Below are positions 12,701 to 22,603 of a stretch of DNA of 60,000 nucleotides, one piece after another. This DNA is from Membranipora membranacea (lineage: Eukaryota; Bryozoa; Gymnolaemata; Cheilostomatida; Membraniporidae). The notes beneath the pieces were generated by a model. The model saw nothing but the letters and a program-made list of their open reading frames with translations. It was not told the DNA's origin and ran no database searches. Position numbers and translations under genes: made by a program. Each line of letters begins with the position of its first letter. The stretch's first letter is position 1. The stretch covers positions 2,172,001-2,232,000 of the forward strand of contig OU612071.1 in the NCBI GenBank assembly GCA_914767715.1. Reading direction: 5' to 3'.

Positions 12701-13120
12701 ATACAACTAAATTCAGCATACAGTAAAACGACACAGTACGCTATTTTGTTTCTGACAAAAAGTATTGTGGTCATTTAGGTTTTTTATTTTCCTGCTAACA
12801 TCGGCAATAAGGTGATGCACTGGGGAGGAATTCCACTGGATAATGATTGGCAAACTATTTAGCCGGGAACTCTTACCTTTTGTCCAACAAGAAGTTCCTT
12901 TAGGTTCAGCCTTAGAGGGTTCTGTTATTGGTTCGTTCTTATTTCTCCTCAGCCGGTACACTTATTTTGGTTACGCTGCAGTGGCGCTTGCTGTTATTAG
13001 ATAGTTTGTTAATCTCATAGGTTCACCTAAACTCAGATACTTAAATCCCTCCTTACTGTAATAAGAAGCACGGATAAGATGATCTGTCAGCGATGATTTT
13101 TTTTCAGGAGACAAGCATCT
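9751..13120. other. No convincing gene; AT-rich DNA
   Basis: Isolated exon-like pieces exist on the minus strand (10690-10810, 11730-11950, and 12840-12960 with a GTAAGA donor), but none joins to another. There is an AT-dinucleotide tract at 11516-11544, and a short duplicated word GCGCTAGCYACGCAGAATTA at 11175 and 11262. Confidence 0.35.
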
Positions 13121-13156
13121 GTTAGAGACTCTAACAAATTTGTTAGAGTCTCTAAC
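13121..13156. repeat. Perfect 36-bp palindrome
   Basis: GTTAGAGACTCTAACAAA is followed directly by its exact reverse complement, and the GTTAGAGTCTCTAACAAA half is partly repeated again to 13168. Made of the unit TTAGAG/CTCTAA; function unknown. Confidence 0.85.
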
Positions 13157-13885
13157 AAATTGTTAGAGTAGAGAATATTAACATAACCAGACAAACTCCA
13201 ATGGTAAGTAAGTGACTTGTTGACCTCCAGGTTAAAGATTGGAAAATCAACATCATTCCCCAGAATAAATATGATGCATTACAAAATAAAGTACACCTAT
13301 GCTGTAGTATGTTGGATAGGCCCTGGGGGCCGATGTCAGGGAGACATGCCTCAATGCACCTATGAGAGTTGTGTAACAAAAGGCCTTTTGTTTGGTGAAC
13401 AAAGGAGTACAATGGCAGGCAAAGTGTGCTTGTCTGAATGCATGTTGGATTCATGTGATTGCATGCTGGGGCCCGTGTATGCTAGGCTCAGCTCTCTACT
13501 TTTGCTACACTCATTTGTGGGTATACACAATCCACCCGCTGCTACGATATGTAGGTACCACTGGTAAAGGGTATTTCACAACTGTACTTTATTTTGTAAT
13601 GGTATATAATTTACTTACATTGCATTACTTTACATCTTTGAGGAAGAATAAAAGGCTTCAACTGCAATTATTATGATCGTGAAGTCATCATCTACATTAC
13701 GCTACCCATATTCTGCCATCAGACATAGTACACATTTCAAAAGCCCATTATCAACCCATTGGTTGGGTGGTTGATAAGAATCCGTGACAACTCGAAAATG
13801 CAATTTCAAAAATCAAACCACAAACACCATTTTTGAAATGAACATTTTCGAAGTGTCCGTATACCGGTTGATAGTAGACTTTTGC
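13157..13885. other. Flank of the LTR element; short inverted repeat
   Basis: No gene supported. An imperfect inverted repeat (13793-13814 against 13829-13851, TCGAAAATG...TTTCAAAAAT) lies near the right end, possibly a MITE remnant. Confidence 0.35.
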
Positions 13886-13890
13886 AATAT

Positions 13891-14919
13891 TGTGGTACGG
13901 GGAATCTCGAAAGGGTGGAACACCTGGCCGTTACCTGGCTAGGGTTTGGTTCTCAGGCTAACGGTATCTAGCTAAACAAACTCACCATGAATGAGCCGAG
14001 AGAGGATAACTCCTGGGTAGAGAATTCCTGGATAGCTATCTTCAGCCTAGAGAGGGTCGTACTGGTGGCAAAGCCAACCTAGCAGAGCTGTTTACTGAGG
14101 GTCGTACTGGAGGCAAAGCCAACCTAGCAGAGCTGTTTACTGAGGGTCGTACTGGTGGCAAAGCCAACCTAGCAGAGCTGTTTACTGAGGGTCGTACTGG
14201 TGGCAAAGCCAACCTAGCAGAGCTGGTTACTGAGGGTCGTACTGGTGGCAAAGCCAACCTAGCAGAGCTGTTTGCTGAGGGTCGTACTGGTGGCAAAGCC
14301 AACCTAGCAGAGCTGGTGTCTCGAGTAGCTTACAAGCGGAGCTTGTAGCGGGTGCATTTATATCTGATAGTATACGTTGCGAAGCGGGATGTACCCTGAC
14401 CTTGCCCTCTGAGCAGATTGAGCGGGACGCACCCGGAACCTGGACTGTGTAGCCTTAGCTATATGAGGTGTATTGACTATATATTCAGACCGGACACTGA
14501 AACGCACTTGCTGGGAGTAATATTGGAAATGCGATAGACTGTCTGTGATAATACTGTAAGACGGTGCAGCCGTCTTAATATTGAGTTCCATGTCGATAAT
14601 TGCTAAGATTAAATGTGTATAGAATATATATTTATGATGTCCGTGAGATTGCTTCTGCAATAAATATATATATGTTGAAGCCGTCTACATGATATTGATA
14701 ATATAATATGTTCCAGTTTAAATCAGGGTAGATAACCCTTTTCACATCAGAATGACTCTGTTTGACTTTGAATATTCTATATTTAGAATATTCAAAATTA
14801 GTAGGCATGATACATCCATTATATTAGCAGACAGCTTTATAGTAAATATATTGAGTTGTCCCCTCAATAATGAGTGATACTGGGCTCGCTATATTATCTA
14901 TAGCCTCAAAACTACCTCA
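13891..14919 (-). repeat. 3' LTR
   Basis: 1,029 bp, with TG...CA ends. It contains six 45-bp tandem units (14053-14322) and an AT-rich palindrome (TTTGAATATTCTA and its complement) near 14766-14798, which may act in polyadenylation or be structural. Confidence 0.93.
14053..14322. repeat. 45-bp minisatellite in the 3' LTR, 6 units
   Basis: Units start GAGGGTCGTACTGG and repeat every 45 bp. Because 45 is a multiple of 3, the minus strand stays open across the array and would encode a 15-residue repeat (ALPPVRPSVNSSARL). The other LTR has seven units. Coding of this frame is doubtful. Confidence 0.9.
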
Positions 14920-15254
14920 GTTGCCTCAATATAAAAATATGTGTGAAACACATCGTATATTTTATTTTAATGCCCAGCAGATAAGAACTTTGGCTTCATA
15001 AACTACCAATTCCATTACTGATGCTCTTTTACCCATTCTGGAGTGAATCTTGTCATTCACTGGTGGGAATTGATGATATTGATAACTATGGTGAGTAATA
15101 TATTCTATGTGTCATGTGTTCAGCAACACATTTGAATGACTGAAGAGAAATGGATAGTCATAGCATTATAATATAAAGATAAGTAGTTATGTATGTAGGC
15201 TCAACTCAGTCTGAGTCCGGCTAATCCATGAAACAATAGCAGTCCTGATATTAT
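14920..15254 (-). other. Tail between pol stop and 3' LTR
   Basis: About 335 bp without coding potential. The bases next to the LTR (minus strand, TATTGAGGCAAC before TGAGG) are not a polypurine tract, which is unusual for an LTR element. This is probably where a deletion removed the integrase and the normal 3' end of the internal region. Confidence 0.6.
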
Positions 15255-18200
15255 TTATGATTGGTTTTTGATTGATCTGGATGGCCAACTTTGCCACAAT
15301 AATAAATCAGGAGGTTTTCTATCCTCATCACCGTCATGTTGTATGATGGGACTTTGTTTAACCATACTATCATCATTTCTGTTTCTTTTTCCTAGATTCT
15401 CAATGATAGGCATTAGATGTTGATTTTCAGCTTGAGCCAGCACTAGTTCATCCGTGGATAGGCCAACGGAGAAGTCAACTGACCTGACGGTGAAACCACA
15501 TTCATCCTCAGGTTCCTCACTCGGAGGTTGCTGCGATGCTGAAGGGAGTCGAGATAAAGCATCAGCATTAGAGTGCAGGCGACCTGGTCTATGAATCACA
15601 TCAAATTTATATGAACCCAGGACCTCCAACCATCTGGCTAGAATTCCCTGTGGATTCTTGAGATTGTGTAACCATATCAGAGAGTGATGGTCAACCCGAC
15701 ATACAAACTCTGACCCATACAGGTATGTATGGAAATGTCTTACGGCAGACACTAGTGCTAGCATTTCCTGTTTAGTCACTGGATATTTCTTTTGACTATC
15801 TGAGAGTCTTTTACTAAAGAAAGCAATGGGTTTTTCATCCCCATCCTTATCAATCTGAGCCAGTACAGCTCCCATAGCTTCACCACTACAGTCAGTGTCC
15901 AAAATGAAAGGTATTGTCCAGGCTGGGAATGACAGAGATGTGAAACTCGCTAAATTGTCCTTTAATGTCTGGAATGCATTTTGGCATTCCTCATTCCATG
16001 CGAGTTTCCTTGACTGGTTTTTCTTTTTCAACAGAGGGACAGCAATCTCTGCAAACCTCTCCACAAACTTCCTGTAATACCCTGTGAGACCAAGGAAACT
16101 TCTCAGCTCTTTTATGCAGGTAGGAGTGGACACTTCCTGAATTGCCTTTACTTTTGCTGGGTCTGTATGAATGCCATCCTGATTAACGATATGGCCCAAA
16201 AACTCAACTTCCTGTTTGAGTAAATGTGTCTTAGACACTTTGATTTTTAGATTGGCTTTTTGCAGCCGCTCTAACATGGTATCCAACCTGGTCAGATGTG
16301 TTTCTTCATCTGAACTGAAGACAATTATGTCGTCGAGATACACTAGTAGTGATTGCCATTGCAATCCTTGTAACACTTTCTCCATCAACCTTTCGAAGGT
16401 GGCTGGAGCACCACACAATCCCATACCGAGTACACGCCATGTATAGACTCGGCTTTTGGTGCAAAAAGCTACCATTTCCTTAGCGTCAGGGCTTAAGGAG
16501 CACTGCCAATAACCAGATAAAAGGTCAAATGTGCTAAAAAGAGTGGCACCTCTCAGCGCCTCTAGTGAGTCGTCAATACGGGATAGGGGTTGTGATGGAA
16601 TATAAGTTGCTTTATTTAGCTTGCGGTAGTCCTGGACAAACCGACTGGTTCCATCTTTCTTAGCTATTAGTAAAACAGGAGCACTATATGGTGACACTGT
16701 ACGTTCAATGATGCCCTTTTTCAATAGTTCATCTACATGCTTTTCTATTTCTAGGTTAGCATGATATCCTACTCTATATGGAGGAAGCCTGATTGGTTGG
16801 GTGCCAGGTTTGAGCGTGATTTCATGAGGAACCAGATCACAATAACCCATGTCATATGCATCCTTGGAAAACACCTCCTGATATTTGACGAGGAGTTGCC
16901 TCATCTTTGACTTACTGTCAACTGAGATATATTCAGGTAAGGTGTCGAATAGGGGTTTGACATGGTCTGGCAAGACCGACTCTGAGTCAATTGTGACATC
17001 ACAATTCTGGATGGTTGTGTCATTCCAGTCTAGAACCTCAGGTTCATGTATGTCAATAATGTTACCATCAGTGAGGAAAGCTATTGGGGTGTCTTGGGCA
17101 ATGTGGATGGCTTCTGCGGTTATGTTGGCAACTCTGAGTACCAAACACTCTTTCACGTAGCATCTTGATGCAATTAGATTGTACGAATTGACTACTCTGA
17201 AGTTTGGCTCTATGAGTCCTCCGCCTTCTATGGTGGTGTGAGCATACATAGGTATAACTCTTTCTGAGTAGGCCTCAATGGTCACTGACCGAGCTGAGTA
17301 GCATGCACACGCTAGCCTGTCACCACTACTGTTCACTAGAGGTATAGATTGATGTAGCATTCTGAGGTTCATTTCATTGAGGTCCAGTACACATCCAAAT
17401 GCCACCAGAAAATCCATGCCAATGAAACCATTTTCAGTAATGTCAGCCACCTCCATAAGTCCTAGCAAGTTTTCACTGCCCAACTTGACATTCACCTCAT
17501 GCTTGCCATAACAAGATATAGGACTGCCAGTTGCAGTTTTACCCTTCGGTTTTCCAGGTTCACACTGACCATCTAGGATACCTAGCTTGATAGCATGCAC
17601 TTTACTCAATATGGAGGTGGTAGCACCCGTGTCAAGCAAAAACACAGTTTTGTACCCATTTACTTCCACCGGTACATAAGGTGAGTATAAATCTGATTGA
17701 CGTATTCTTCTTACATCGATTAATTGATCATCAGAAGGATCTGATTGCTGATATGGTAATACTTCTAATAATAAATTCAGAGTTGTCTCCTCTTTTTCAA
17801 GAGGTAAACCTGATGCATGTAAATCAATCTTATCTGGTATAACATAACCTGGAGATGGACCTGTGTTGCTAGACTCCAATTCAAATTCTGCTAGCTTAGA
17901 TCCCATCTCACTAACCATAGCAATGGCCGGTTCAATGTTTACTTTGTCAGACTGAGCGTGCTGCTGAACTACTGGGTTATCCATATAAGGATCCACTAAT
18001 CGACTACTGGAAGAGTCGTTCATACTGGGTACATGAAATCTGGTGACCTTTTCAGGACCACTATAAGGCAAAGTGAGTACCTGTATTACTCTTTTAACAA
18101 TATTAGTAGATTTCAGTGAGGTGACCTCAAACATATCAGTTTTTGTCACTTTGTAGCCTTTTTGATACAATAACTCTGTGGGAGGTAAATCAATCTTATC

Positions 18201-18632
18201 TGGTATAACATAACCTGGAGATGGACCTGTGTTACTAGACTCCAATTCTAATTCTGCCAGCTTAGATCCCATCTCACTAACCATAGCAATGGCCGGTTCA
18301 ATGTTTACCTTTTTAGACTGAGCTCTCTGCTGAGATACTGAAGTACCAAGACTATGATCAACTAATCGAGTCTTTGAAGTATCATGTATACTAGGAATAC
18401 AGAACTGTGTGACCTTGGCTGGTTCACTAAATGGCAAGGTGAGTACCTGTATAACTCTTCTAACAATGTTAGCAGGTTTCAGTGAGGTGACCTCAAACAT
18501 ATCAGTTTGTGTCACATCATAGCCCTGTTGATACAATAATTCCTTTGTTGGCTTTTCAGACAGTTTATGTTTCTGAGTCCCATTCCCTATTACTGCCTGA
18601 TTGATTGTCCGGGAATGGGCAACCCGTTTCCC
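15255..18632 (-). CDS. pol: Pol polyprotein: protease, reverse transcriptase, RNase H
   Basis: Open from the frameshift site at 18632 to the stop at 15255; the frame has no good ATG near its start, which fits expression by slippage from gag. An N-terminal region of unknown role contains a 122-residue tandem duplication. Then come the aspartic protease with LLDTGA (about 17630), the reverse transcriptase with FVQDYRKLN and the catalytic YLDD (about 16329-16340), and RNase H starting at ILDTDCSG (about 15890). After RNase H, where the HHCC zinc finger and DDE integrase should begin, the frame runs about 100 residues and stops. No chromodomain or envelope. The retained domains show no stop or frameshift, in keeping with recent insertion. 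Confidence 0.93.
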   Translation of the reverse strand, partial: GKRVAHSRTINQAVIGNGTQKHKLSEKPTKELLYQQGYDVTQTDMFEVTSLKPANIVRRVIQVLTLPFSEPAKVTQFCIPSIHDTSKTRLVDHSLGTSVSQQRAQSKKVNIEPAIAMVSEMGSKLAELELESSNTGPSPGYVIPDKIDLPPTELLYQKGYKVTKTDMFEVTSLKSTNIVKRVIQVLTLPYSGPEKVTRFHVPSMNDSSSSRLVDPYMDNPVVQQHAQSDKVNIEPAIAMVSEMGSKLAEFELESSNTGPSPGYVIPDKIDLHASGLPLEKEETTLNLLLEVLPYQQSDPSDDQLIDVRRIRQSDLYSPYVPVEVNGYKTVFLLDTGATTSILSKVHAIKLGILDGQCEPGKPKGKTATGSPISCYGKHEVNVKLGSENLLGLMEVADITENGFIGMDFLVAFGCVLDLNEMNLRMLHQSIPLVNSSGDRLACACYSARSVTIEAYSERVIPMYAHTTIEGGGLIEPNFRVVNSYNLIASRCYVKECLVLRVANITAEAIHIAQDTPIAFLTDGNIIDIHEPEVLDWNDTTIQNCDVTIDSESVLPDHVKPLFDTLPEYISVDSKSKMRQLLVKYQEVFSKDAYDMGYCDLVPHEITLKPGTQPIRLPPYRVGYHANLEIEKHVDELLKKGIIERTVSPYSAPVLLIAKKDGTSRFVQDYRKLNKATYIPSQPLSRIDDSLEALRGATLFSTFDLLSGYWQCSLSPDAKEMVAFCTKSRVYTWRVLGMGLCGAPATFERLMEKVLQGLQWQSLLVYLDDIIVFSSDEETHLTRLDTMLERLQKANLKIKVSKTHLLKQEVEFLGHIVNQDGIHTDPAKVKAIQEVSTPTCIKELRSFLGLTGYYRKFVERFAEIAVPLLKKKNQSRKLAWNEECQNAFQTLKDNLASFTSLSFPAWTIPFILDTDCSGEAMGAVLAQIDKDGDEKPIAFFSKRLSDSQKKYPVTKQEMLALVSAVRHFHTYLYGSEFVCRVDHHSLIWLHNLKNPQGILARWLEVLGSYKFDVIHRPGRLHSNADALSRLPSASQQPPSEEPEDECGFTVRSVDFSVGLSTDELVLAQAENQHLMPIIENLGKRNRNDDSMVKQSPIIQHDGDEDRKPPDLLLWQSWPSRSIKNQS
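17820..18551 (-). repeat. 366-bp in-frame tandem duplication in pol
   Basis: 17820-18185 and 18186-18551 are diverged copies of the same 122-codon unit; both contain NIEPAIAMVSEMGSKLAE and PGYVIPDKIDL. The exact multiple of three keeps pol open. Confidence 0.88.
18558..18632 (-). promoter_or_regulatory. -1 ribosomal frameshift signal at gag-pol junction
   Basis: On the minus strand the canonical slippery heptamer G GGA AAC (18626-18632), in the gag frame, is followed by a 6-nt spacer and a perfect 9-bp stem, CCCATTCCC (18611-18619) with GGGAATGGG (18579-18587). The 23-nt loop contains the gag stop. Seven loop bases (AGGCAGT, 18592-18598) can pair with ACTGTCT downstream (18558-18564), with one G-U pair, to give an H-type pseudoknot. 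Slipping back one base enters the open pol frame with no stop. Confidence 0.88.
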
Positions 18633-19891
18633 TGGCGGTCACACTTGTTATCAAAGTGGGGGCCTCCACAGTGTCGACAAGGCTGACACACATATGGCAT
18701 ATGAGCCGCACCACAGTGTTTACACGGTCGTGTTATTCTTGGTTGAGTACCAGCGGTTGGGATAGTAGGTGATACATTCTTTTGCTCTATTGTAGACAGT
18801 GCCACAACTGGCGAGGATCTAGGAGGCTGAGATATTTGACTCTGATTACGCCTGAAGGGCGAGTCATGACCGTACCATACATCATGGATGGCAGCTCTCT
18901 GTACGGCGTCCTCAAGAGTTTTTGGGCACTCCCGATTCAGCTCATATTTGATATGGACACTGGGCAAGGAGCGAATGAAATTACTGATGGTAATTTTCTC
19001 CCTTGTAAATTTGTCACAGTCATGATAGACAACTTCTACCATCTTCCTTATGTCATTGGCTAGGTCGGAGATAGACTCATGCTGCCCCTTTTTCCGGCTA
19101 TCTAGCAACACTGTATATTTTTGCACCAATAAATGGTTACCATATCTGTTCTCTAATTTTTCAAATACTGTCCTGGAATCTGAGACCTGCTCATATAGGA
19201 TACACTCTTTAGCAGCACCAATTAGGCACTGTTTAAGCCATAGAGTGATGATCTTCTCATCCTCCCAGCCGTTTAGCTCCACACATTCAGCAAACAACAG
19301 TTTGAATACGGTGAGATCACCAGAACCATCAAACTTAGGCAAGTCACCAAGTGGTTTACAAGCTCTGGCTCTTCTTGGCAGGTCAACAACTGGAATTTCA
19401 CATGGCCGTCTCCTAGGAGCAGGCACAGGACGCTGACTTGCAGAACTAGGTGCAAGAGTCTGATAAACGGTGTCAGGCTCTCTATGTATAGGCGATGACT
19501 GATGCTGATGGTCAGCACTAGCTAACCCATATACTATGGATGACAGGTCAGTCATCCGTCTATCCATGTATTCCTGTATTTCTTTTGTAGGTGCCTTATT
19601 TCTTTCCATGGCCGCCATCATCTCGCCATGATTCCGCTCAATGGAAGCTGATAAATTGGCTGACAGGTCCGTCAAACTGACAGTAGTGGATTGTTCGAAT
19701 AAGCGACCTGGCTGAGGGCGGGTATCGTTAGCACCTTGCCTCTGCCCAGCAAGCTTATGACTAGGTATCTGAACCTGTTCAGTTCTTTCCAGAGCTGAGG
19801 CAAGCCAAGCGGGCTGCGATCTTCTAGTAGTCTGAGTTCTTGGCCGTGCTGACTGGCCTTGAGCGACTGGTCGATCTGTATTTGATGCCAT
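18590..19891 (-). CDS. gag: Gag polyprotein with two zinc knuckles
   Basis: ATG at 19891, stop TAA at 18590-18592, 433 aa. The frame is open a little further upstream but without ATG. The N-terminal third is basic and Gln-rich; the middle (GDLPKFDGSGDLTVFKLLF to LEDAVQRAAI) looks like the helical retrotransposon Gag domain; the C-terminus has two CCHC-like knuckles of form C-x2-C-x3-H-x4-C (CKHCGAAHMPYVC and CRHCGGPHFDNKC), which would bind the RNA genome. It overlaps pol, which lies in the -1 frame. Intact, with no lesion. Confidence 0.92.
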   Translation of the reverse strand: MASNTDRPVAQGQSARPRTQTTRRSQPAWLASALERTEQVQIPSHKLAGQRQGANDTRPQPGRLFEQSTTVSLTDLSANLSASIERNHGEMMAAMERNKAPTKEIQEYMDRRMTDLSSIVYGLASADHQHQSSPIHREPDTVYQTLAPSSASQRPVPAPRRRPCEIPVVDLPRRARACKPLGDLPKFDGSGDLTVFKLLFAECVELNGWEDEKIITLWLKQCLIGAAKECILYEQVSDSRTVFEKLENRYGNHLLVQKYTVLLDSRKKGQHESISDLANDIRKMVEVVYHDCDKFTREKITISNFIRSLPSVHIKYELNRECPKTLEDAVQRAAIHDVWYGHDSPFRRNQSQISQPPRSSPVVALSTIEQKNVSPTIPTAGTQPRITRPCKHCGAAHMPYVCQPCRHCGGPHFDNKCDRQGNGLPIPGQSIRQ

Positions 19892-19957
19892 TGTTTGTTT
19901 GCTTTTAGATTTTGCTGAGTCCGCACCAACGATAACCTCCGTACCTTTGTAATTATG

Positions 19958-19974
19958 CCCACCCGAGGACGCCA
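19958..19974 (-). other. Putative primer-binding site
   Basis: Five bases inside the 5' LTR, the minus strand reads TGGCGTCCTCGGGTGGG, which is complementary to a tRNA 3' end finishing in CCA. The acceptor ending (...ACG-CCA) is like some serine tRNAs, but the exact tRNA cannot be named without the host tRNA set. Confidence 0.65.
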
Positions 19975-19979
19975 AAGGC

Positions 19980-21055
19980 TGTGGTACGGGGAATCTCGAA
20001 AGGGTGGAACACCTGGCCGTTACCTGGCTAGGGTTTGGTTCTCAGGCTAACGGTATCTAGCTAAACAAACTCACCATGAATGAGCCGAGAGAGGATAACT
20101 CCTGGGTAGAGAATTCCTGGATAGCTATCTTCAGCCTAGAGAGGGTCGTACTGGTGGCAAAGCCAACCTAGCAGAGCTGTTTACTGAGGGTCGTACTGGA
20201 GGCAAAGCCAACCTAGCAGAGCTGTTTACTGAGGGTCGTACTGGTGGCAAAGCCAACCTAGCAGAGCTGTTTACTGAGGGTCGTACTGGTGGCAAAGCCA
20301 ACCTAGCAGAGCTGTTTACTGAGGGTCGTACTGGTGGCAAAGCCAACCTAGCAGAGCTGGTTACTGAGGGTCGTACTGGTGGCAAAGCCAACCTAGCAGA
20401 GCTGTTTACTGAGGGTCGTACTGGTGGCAAAGCCAACCTAGCAGAGCTGGTGTCTCGAGTAGCTTACAAGCGGAGCTTGTAGCGGGTGCATTTATATCTG
20501 ATAGTATACGTTGCGAGGCGGGATGTACCCTGACCTTGCCCTCTGAGCAGATTGAGCGGGACGCACCCGGAACCTGGACTGTGTAGCCTTAGCTATATGA
20601 GGTGTATTGACTATATATTCAGACCGGACACTGAAACGCACTTCCTGGGAGTAATATTGGAAATGCGATAGACTGTCTGTGATAATACTGTAAGACGGTG
20701 CAGCCGTCTTAATATTGAGTTCCATGTCGATAATTGCTAAGATTAAATGTGTATAGAATATATATTTATGATGTCCGTGAGATTGCTTCTGCAATAAATA
20801 TATATATATGTTGAAGCTGTCTACATGATATTGATAATATAATATGTTCCAGTTTAAATCAGGGTAGATAACCCTTTTCACATCAGAATGACTCTGTTTG
20901 ACTTTGAATATTCTATATTTAGAATATTCAAAATTAGTAGGCATGATACATCCATTATATTAGCAGACAGCTTTATAGTAAATATATTGAGTTGTCCCCT
21001 CAATAATGAGTGATACTGGGCTCGCTATATTATCTATAGCCCCAAAACTACCTCA
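19980..21055 (-). repeat. 5' LTR
   Basis: 1,076 bp, TG...CA ends, collinear with the other LTR; longer by one 45-bp unit (seven, 20141-20455) and two bases of a TA run. It should carry the element's promoter; no TATA box can be assigned with confidence. Confidence 0.93.
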
Positions 21056-21060
21056 AATAT

Positions 21061-21475
21061 GTTGTGTACTATGTCTGATCCAGCAGGTGCCCATGATTAC
21101 TGCAGTGGGTCTGACTCTGAGGCTGTGTTGTGACCATGATTGATAGCTATGACTATGATGGCCAAGTGGTGGTTCTGTGGGGTTCTGTTGACAGTCTCAA
21201 TCAATCAACACAACAATAAAATCAATGAATCAACAACAATCAATCAACCACCAACCATCATCATCAATAATGAAATGATGATGATGATGAAAAAAAAACA
21301 AAAACAGACAGGTGTGCTTGCTTTGCTTTGTTGCTAAATATGCATATTGATGAGAGGATTGGAGGGATAAAAGTCAAGGGACTTTCTGGGTAACAATATA
21401 TACAGAGCAATACTCCAGAGATTTGGGTAGCATTAGGGTAGCATGAGGAAGTTTTTAGGGAGAAAAGATTTGCTC
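21061..21475. other. Spacer between the LTR element and the Harbinger element
   Basis: Simple-sequence rich (CAATCAAT and GATGATGATG runs, then an A run at about 21291). No gene seen. Confidence 0.4.
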
Positions 21476-21478
21476 TAT

Positions 21479-21498
21479 CTGGGGCTGGTTTCAATTAG
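21479..21498 (+). repeat. Left terminal inverted repeat of the Harbinger element
   Basis: Starts CTGGGGCTGG; pairs with 42513-42532 with one mismatch. A second GTTTCAATTAG is at 21580-21590. Confidence 0.85.
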
Positions 21499-21744
21499 GA
21501 TCTGGCCATATGTGTGCTAAATTGTATATAGCCGCACTGTAGCCGAGCTGTAGCTGGATTATATCAGCCATTTAGACATGTTTCAATTAGCCCCTGCTAC
21601 AACTCAGCTAAATAGCTGCTACTGGCTGGTGTCGTAAATAGGTACTGTTTCCTGTTTATTTTCTGCAGATTACCATAATCATTATGGCTCAAACTAGTAG
21701 GCAACCCTACAAAATATTTACACATAGACTGATCACAGAACAAG

Positions 21745-22109
21745 CATTCTGCGCATGCTCAGCTCTGGGCATGAGCCGATCTCTGCAAAATTGAGCCTCG
21801 GAATTCCGAAGCCATCTGATTGGCTACCTGCTCTGGTGACATATCCCCCAAAGCGTGCGGATTTGTTATTAATAGTTATCCTCTCTTGTCATTATTAGCT
21901 GATTTTTGATTGACAGTTTATGCGGGGGATATCCCATTTTCCCTTTCCAAAGTTGCAATCAGAACCCAAACTAAACTCATTGTTCTTGCACATGCGCAAA
22001 TTCAAGTCACGCATGATGCATACTTAGCCTTACGACACCTGCTTTGTGGTAATGATAACCTAGTTTATCAGTGATCTACATGCCCAGTCAGATCACGAGA
22101 GTCAGTATG
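21745..22109 (+). mobile_element. 365-bp MITE with 9-bp target duplication, copy 1
   Basis: Flanked by the exact 9-mer CAGAACAAG (21736-21744 and 22110-22118). Ends CATTCTG...CAGTATG form a very short imperfect inverted repeat. A second copy in reverse orientation lies at 56670-57033. It inserted between the Harbinger left end and the end of the transposase gene. No coding capacity; a 9-bp duplication is typical of Mutator-like elements. Confidence 0.8.
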
Positions 22110-22603
22110 CAGAACAAGCTTTTTTGATGCAAGTGTCTCAGCCTTTCCAAGAAGCATGGCCAGCAGATGGCAGCTGTGAAAAACCTAAGTGAGTCAGTGC
22201 TTGTAAGTTACTGTGTAATTAGAATGTAATACATTGTCATTCAAATGAACTCGTCATTGAAAACCATTAAACACAAAGGCTTTTGATCAATTAATTGACT
22301 CAAAATATATGAGTCAAGACATCATCATGGTTTGAATATTAAATAATGATATTAATTGATTATTATTACTTACATCATCATCATCAGTCATTGCAACTTG
22401 TGTATACCAATCAATGTTTGTATGTGAGTCATAACCACATCATTCAATCAAACAGCTAACTACACAAGGGTTGACAGGGAATGTGGAAAGAGATATAGAT
22501 CATAGGCTGTGAAATAGGTAGTGATGAATATATTGTTTCATGACTTGATACAAATATGGATTATTTACTGAAAAAGAACAATGTGAGTCGTGACAATAAA
22601 AAG

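Larger units (their letters stand above)
13886..21060 (-). mobile_element. Ty3/gypsy-type LTR retrotransposon, young, integrase-less
   Basis: Two LTRs (13891-14919 and 19980-21055) in the same orientation, ending TG...CA, are flanked by a perfect 5-bp target duplication AATAT (13886-13890 and 21056-21060). On the minus strand the order is LTR, primer-binding site, gag, frameshift signal, pol (protease, reverse transcriptase, RNase H), LTR. Apart from one 45-bp repeat unit and one TA step, the LTRs differ by only about five substitutions in roughly 1 kb, so insertion was recent. Pol stops after RNase H: no integrase and no polypurine tract are present, so this copy is non-autonomous and must have used proteins from a relative. 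Confidence 0.95.

Noticed and set aside
12713-12961. Minus-strand frame ending near a GTAAGA donor
   Set aside because: The frame that fits the donor has no clear acceptor and no partner exon.
14042-14302. Proline-rich protein encoded in the LTR minisatellite
   Set aside because: The open frame follows from the 45-bp period; nothing else supports translation.
21745-22109. MITE as a non-autonomous derivative of the 13.8-kb element
   Set aside because: Both have 9-bp duplications, but their terminal sequences (CATTCTG against TAGTTTAAG) are unrelated.
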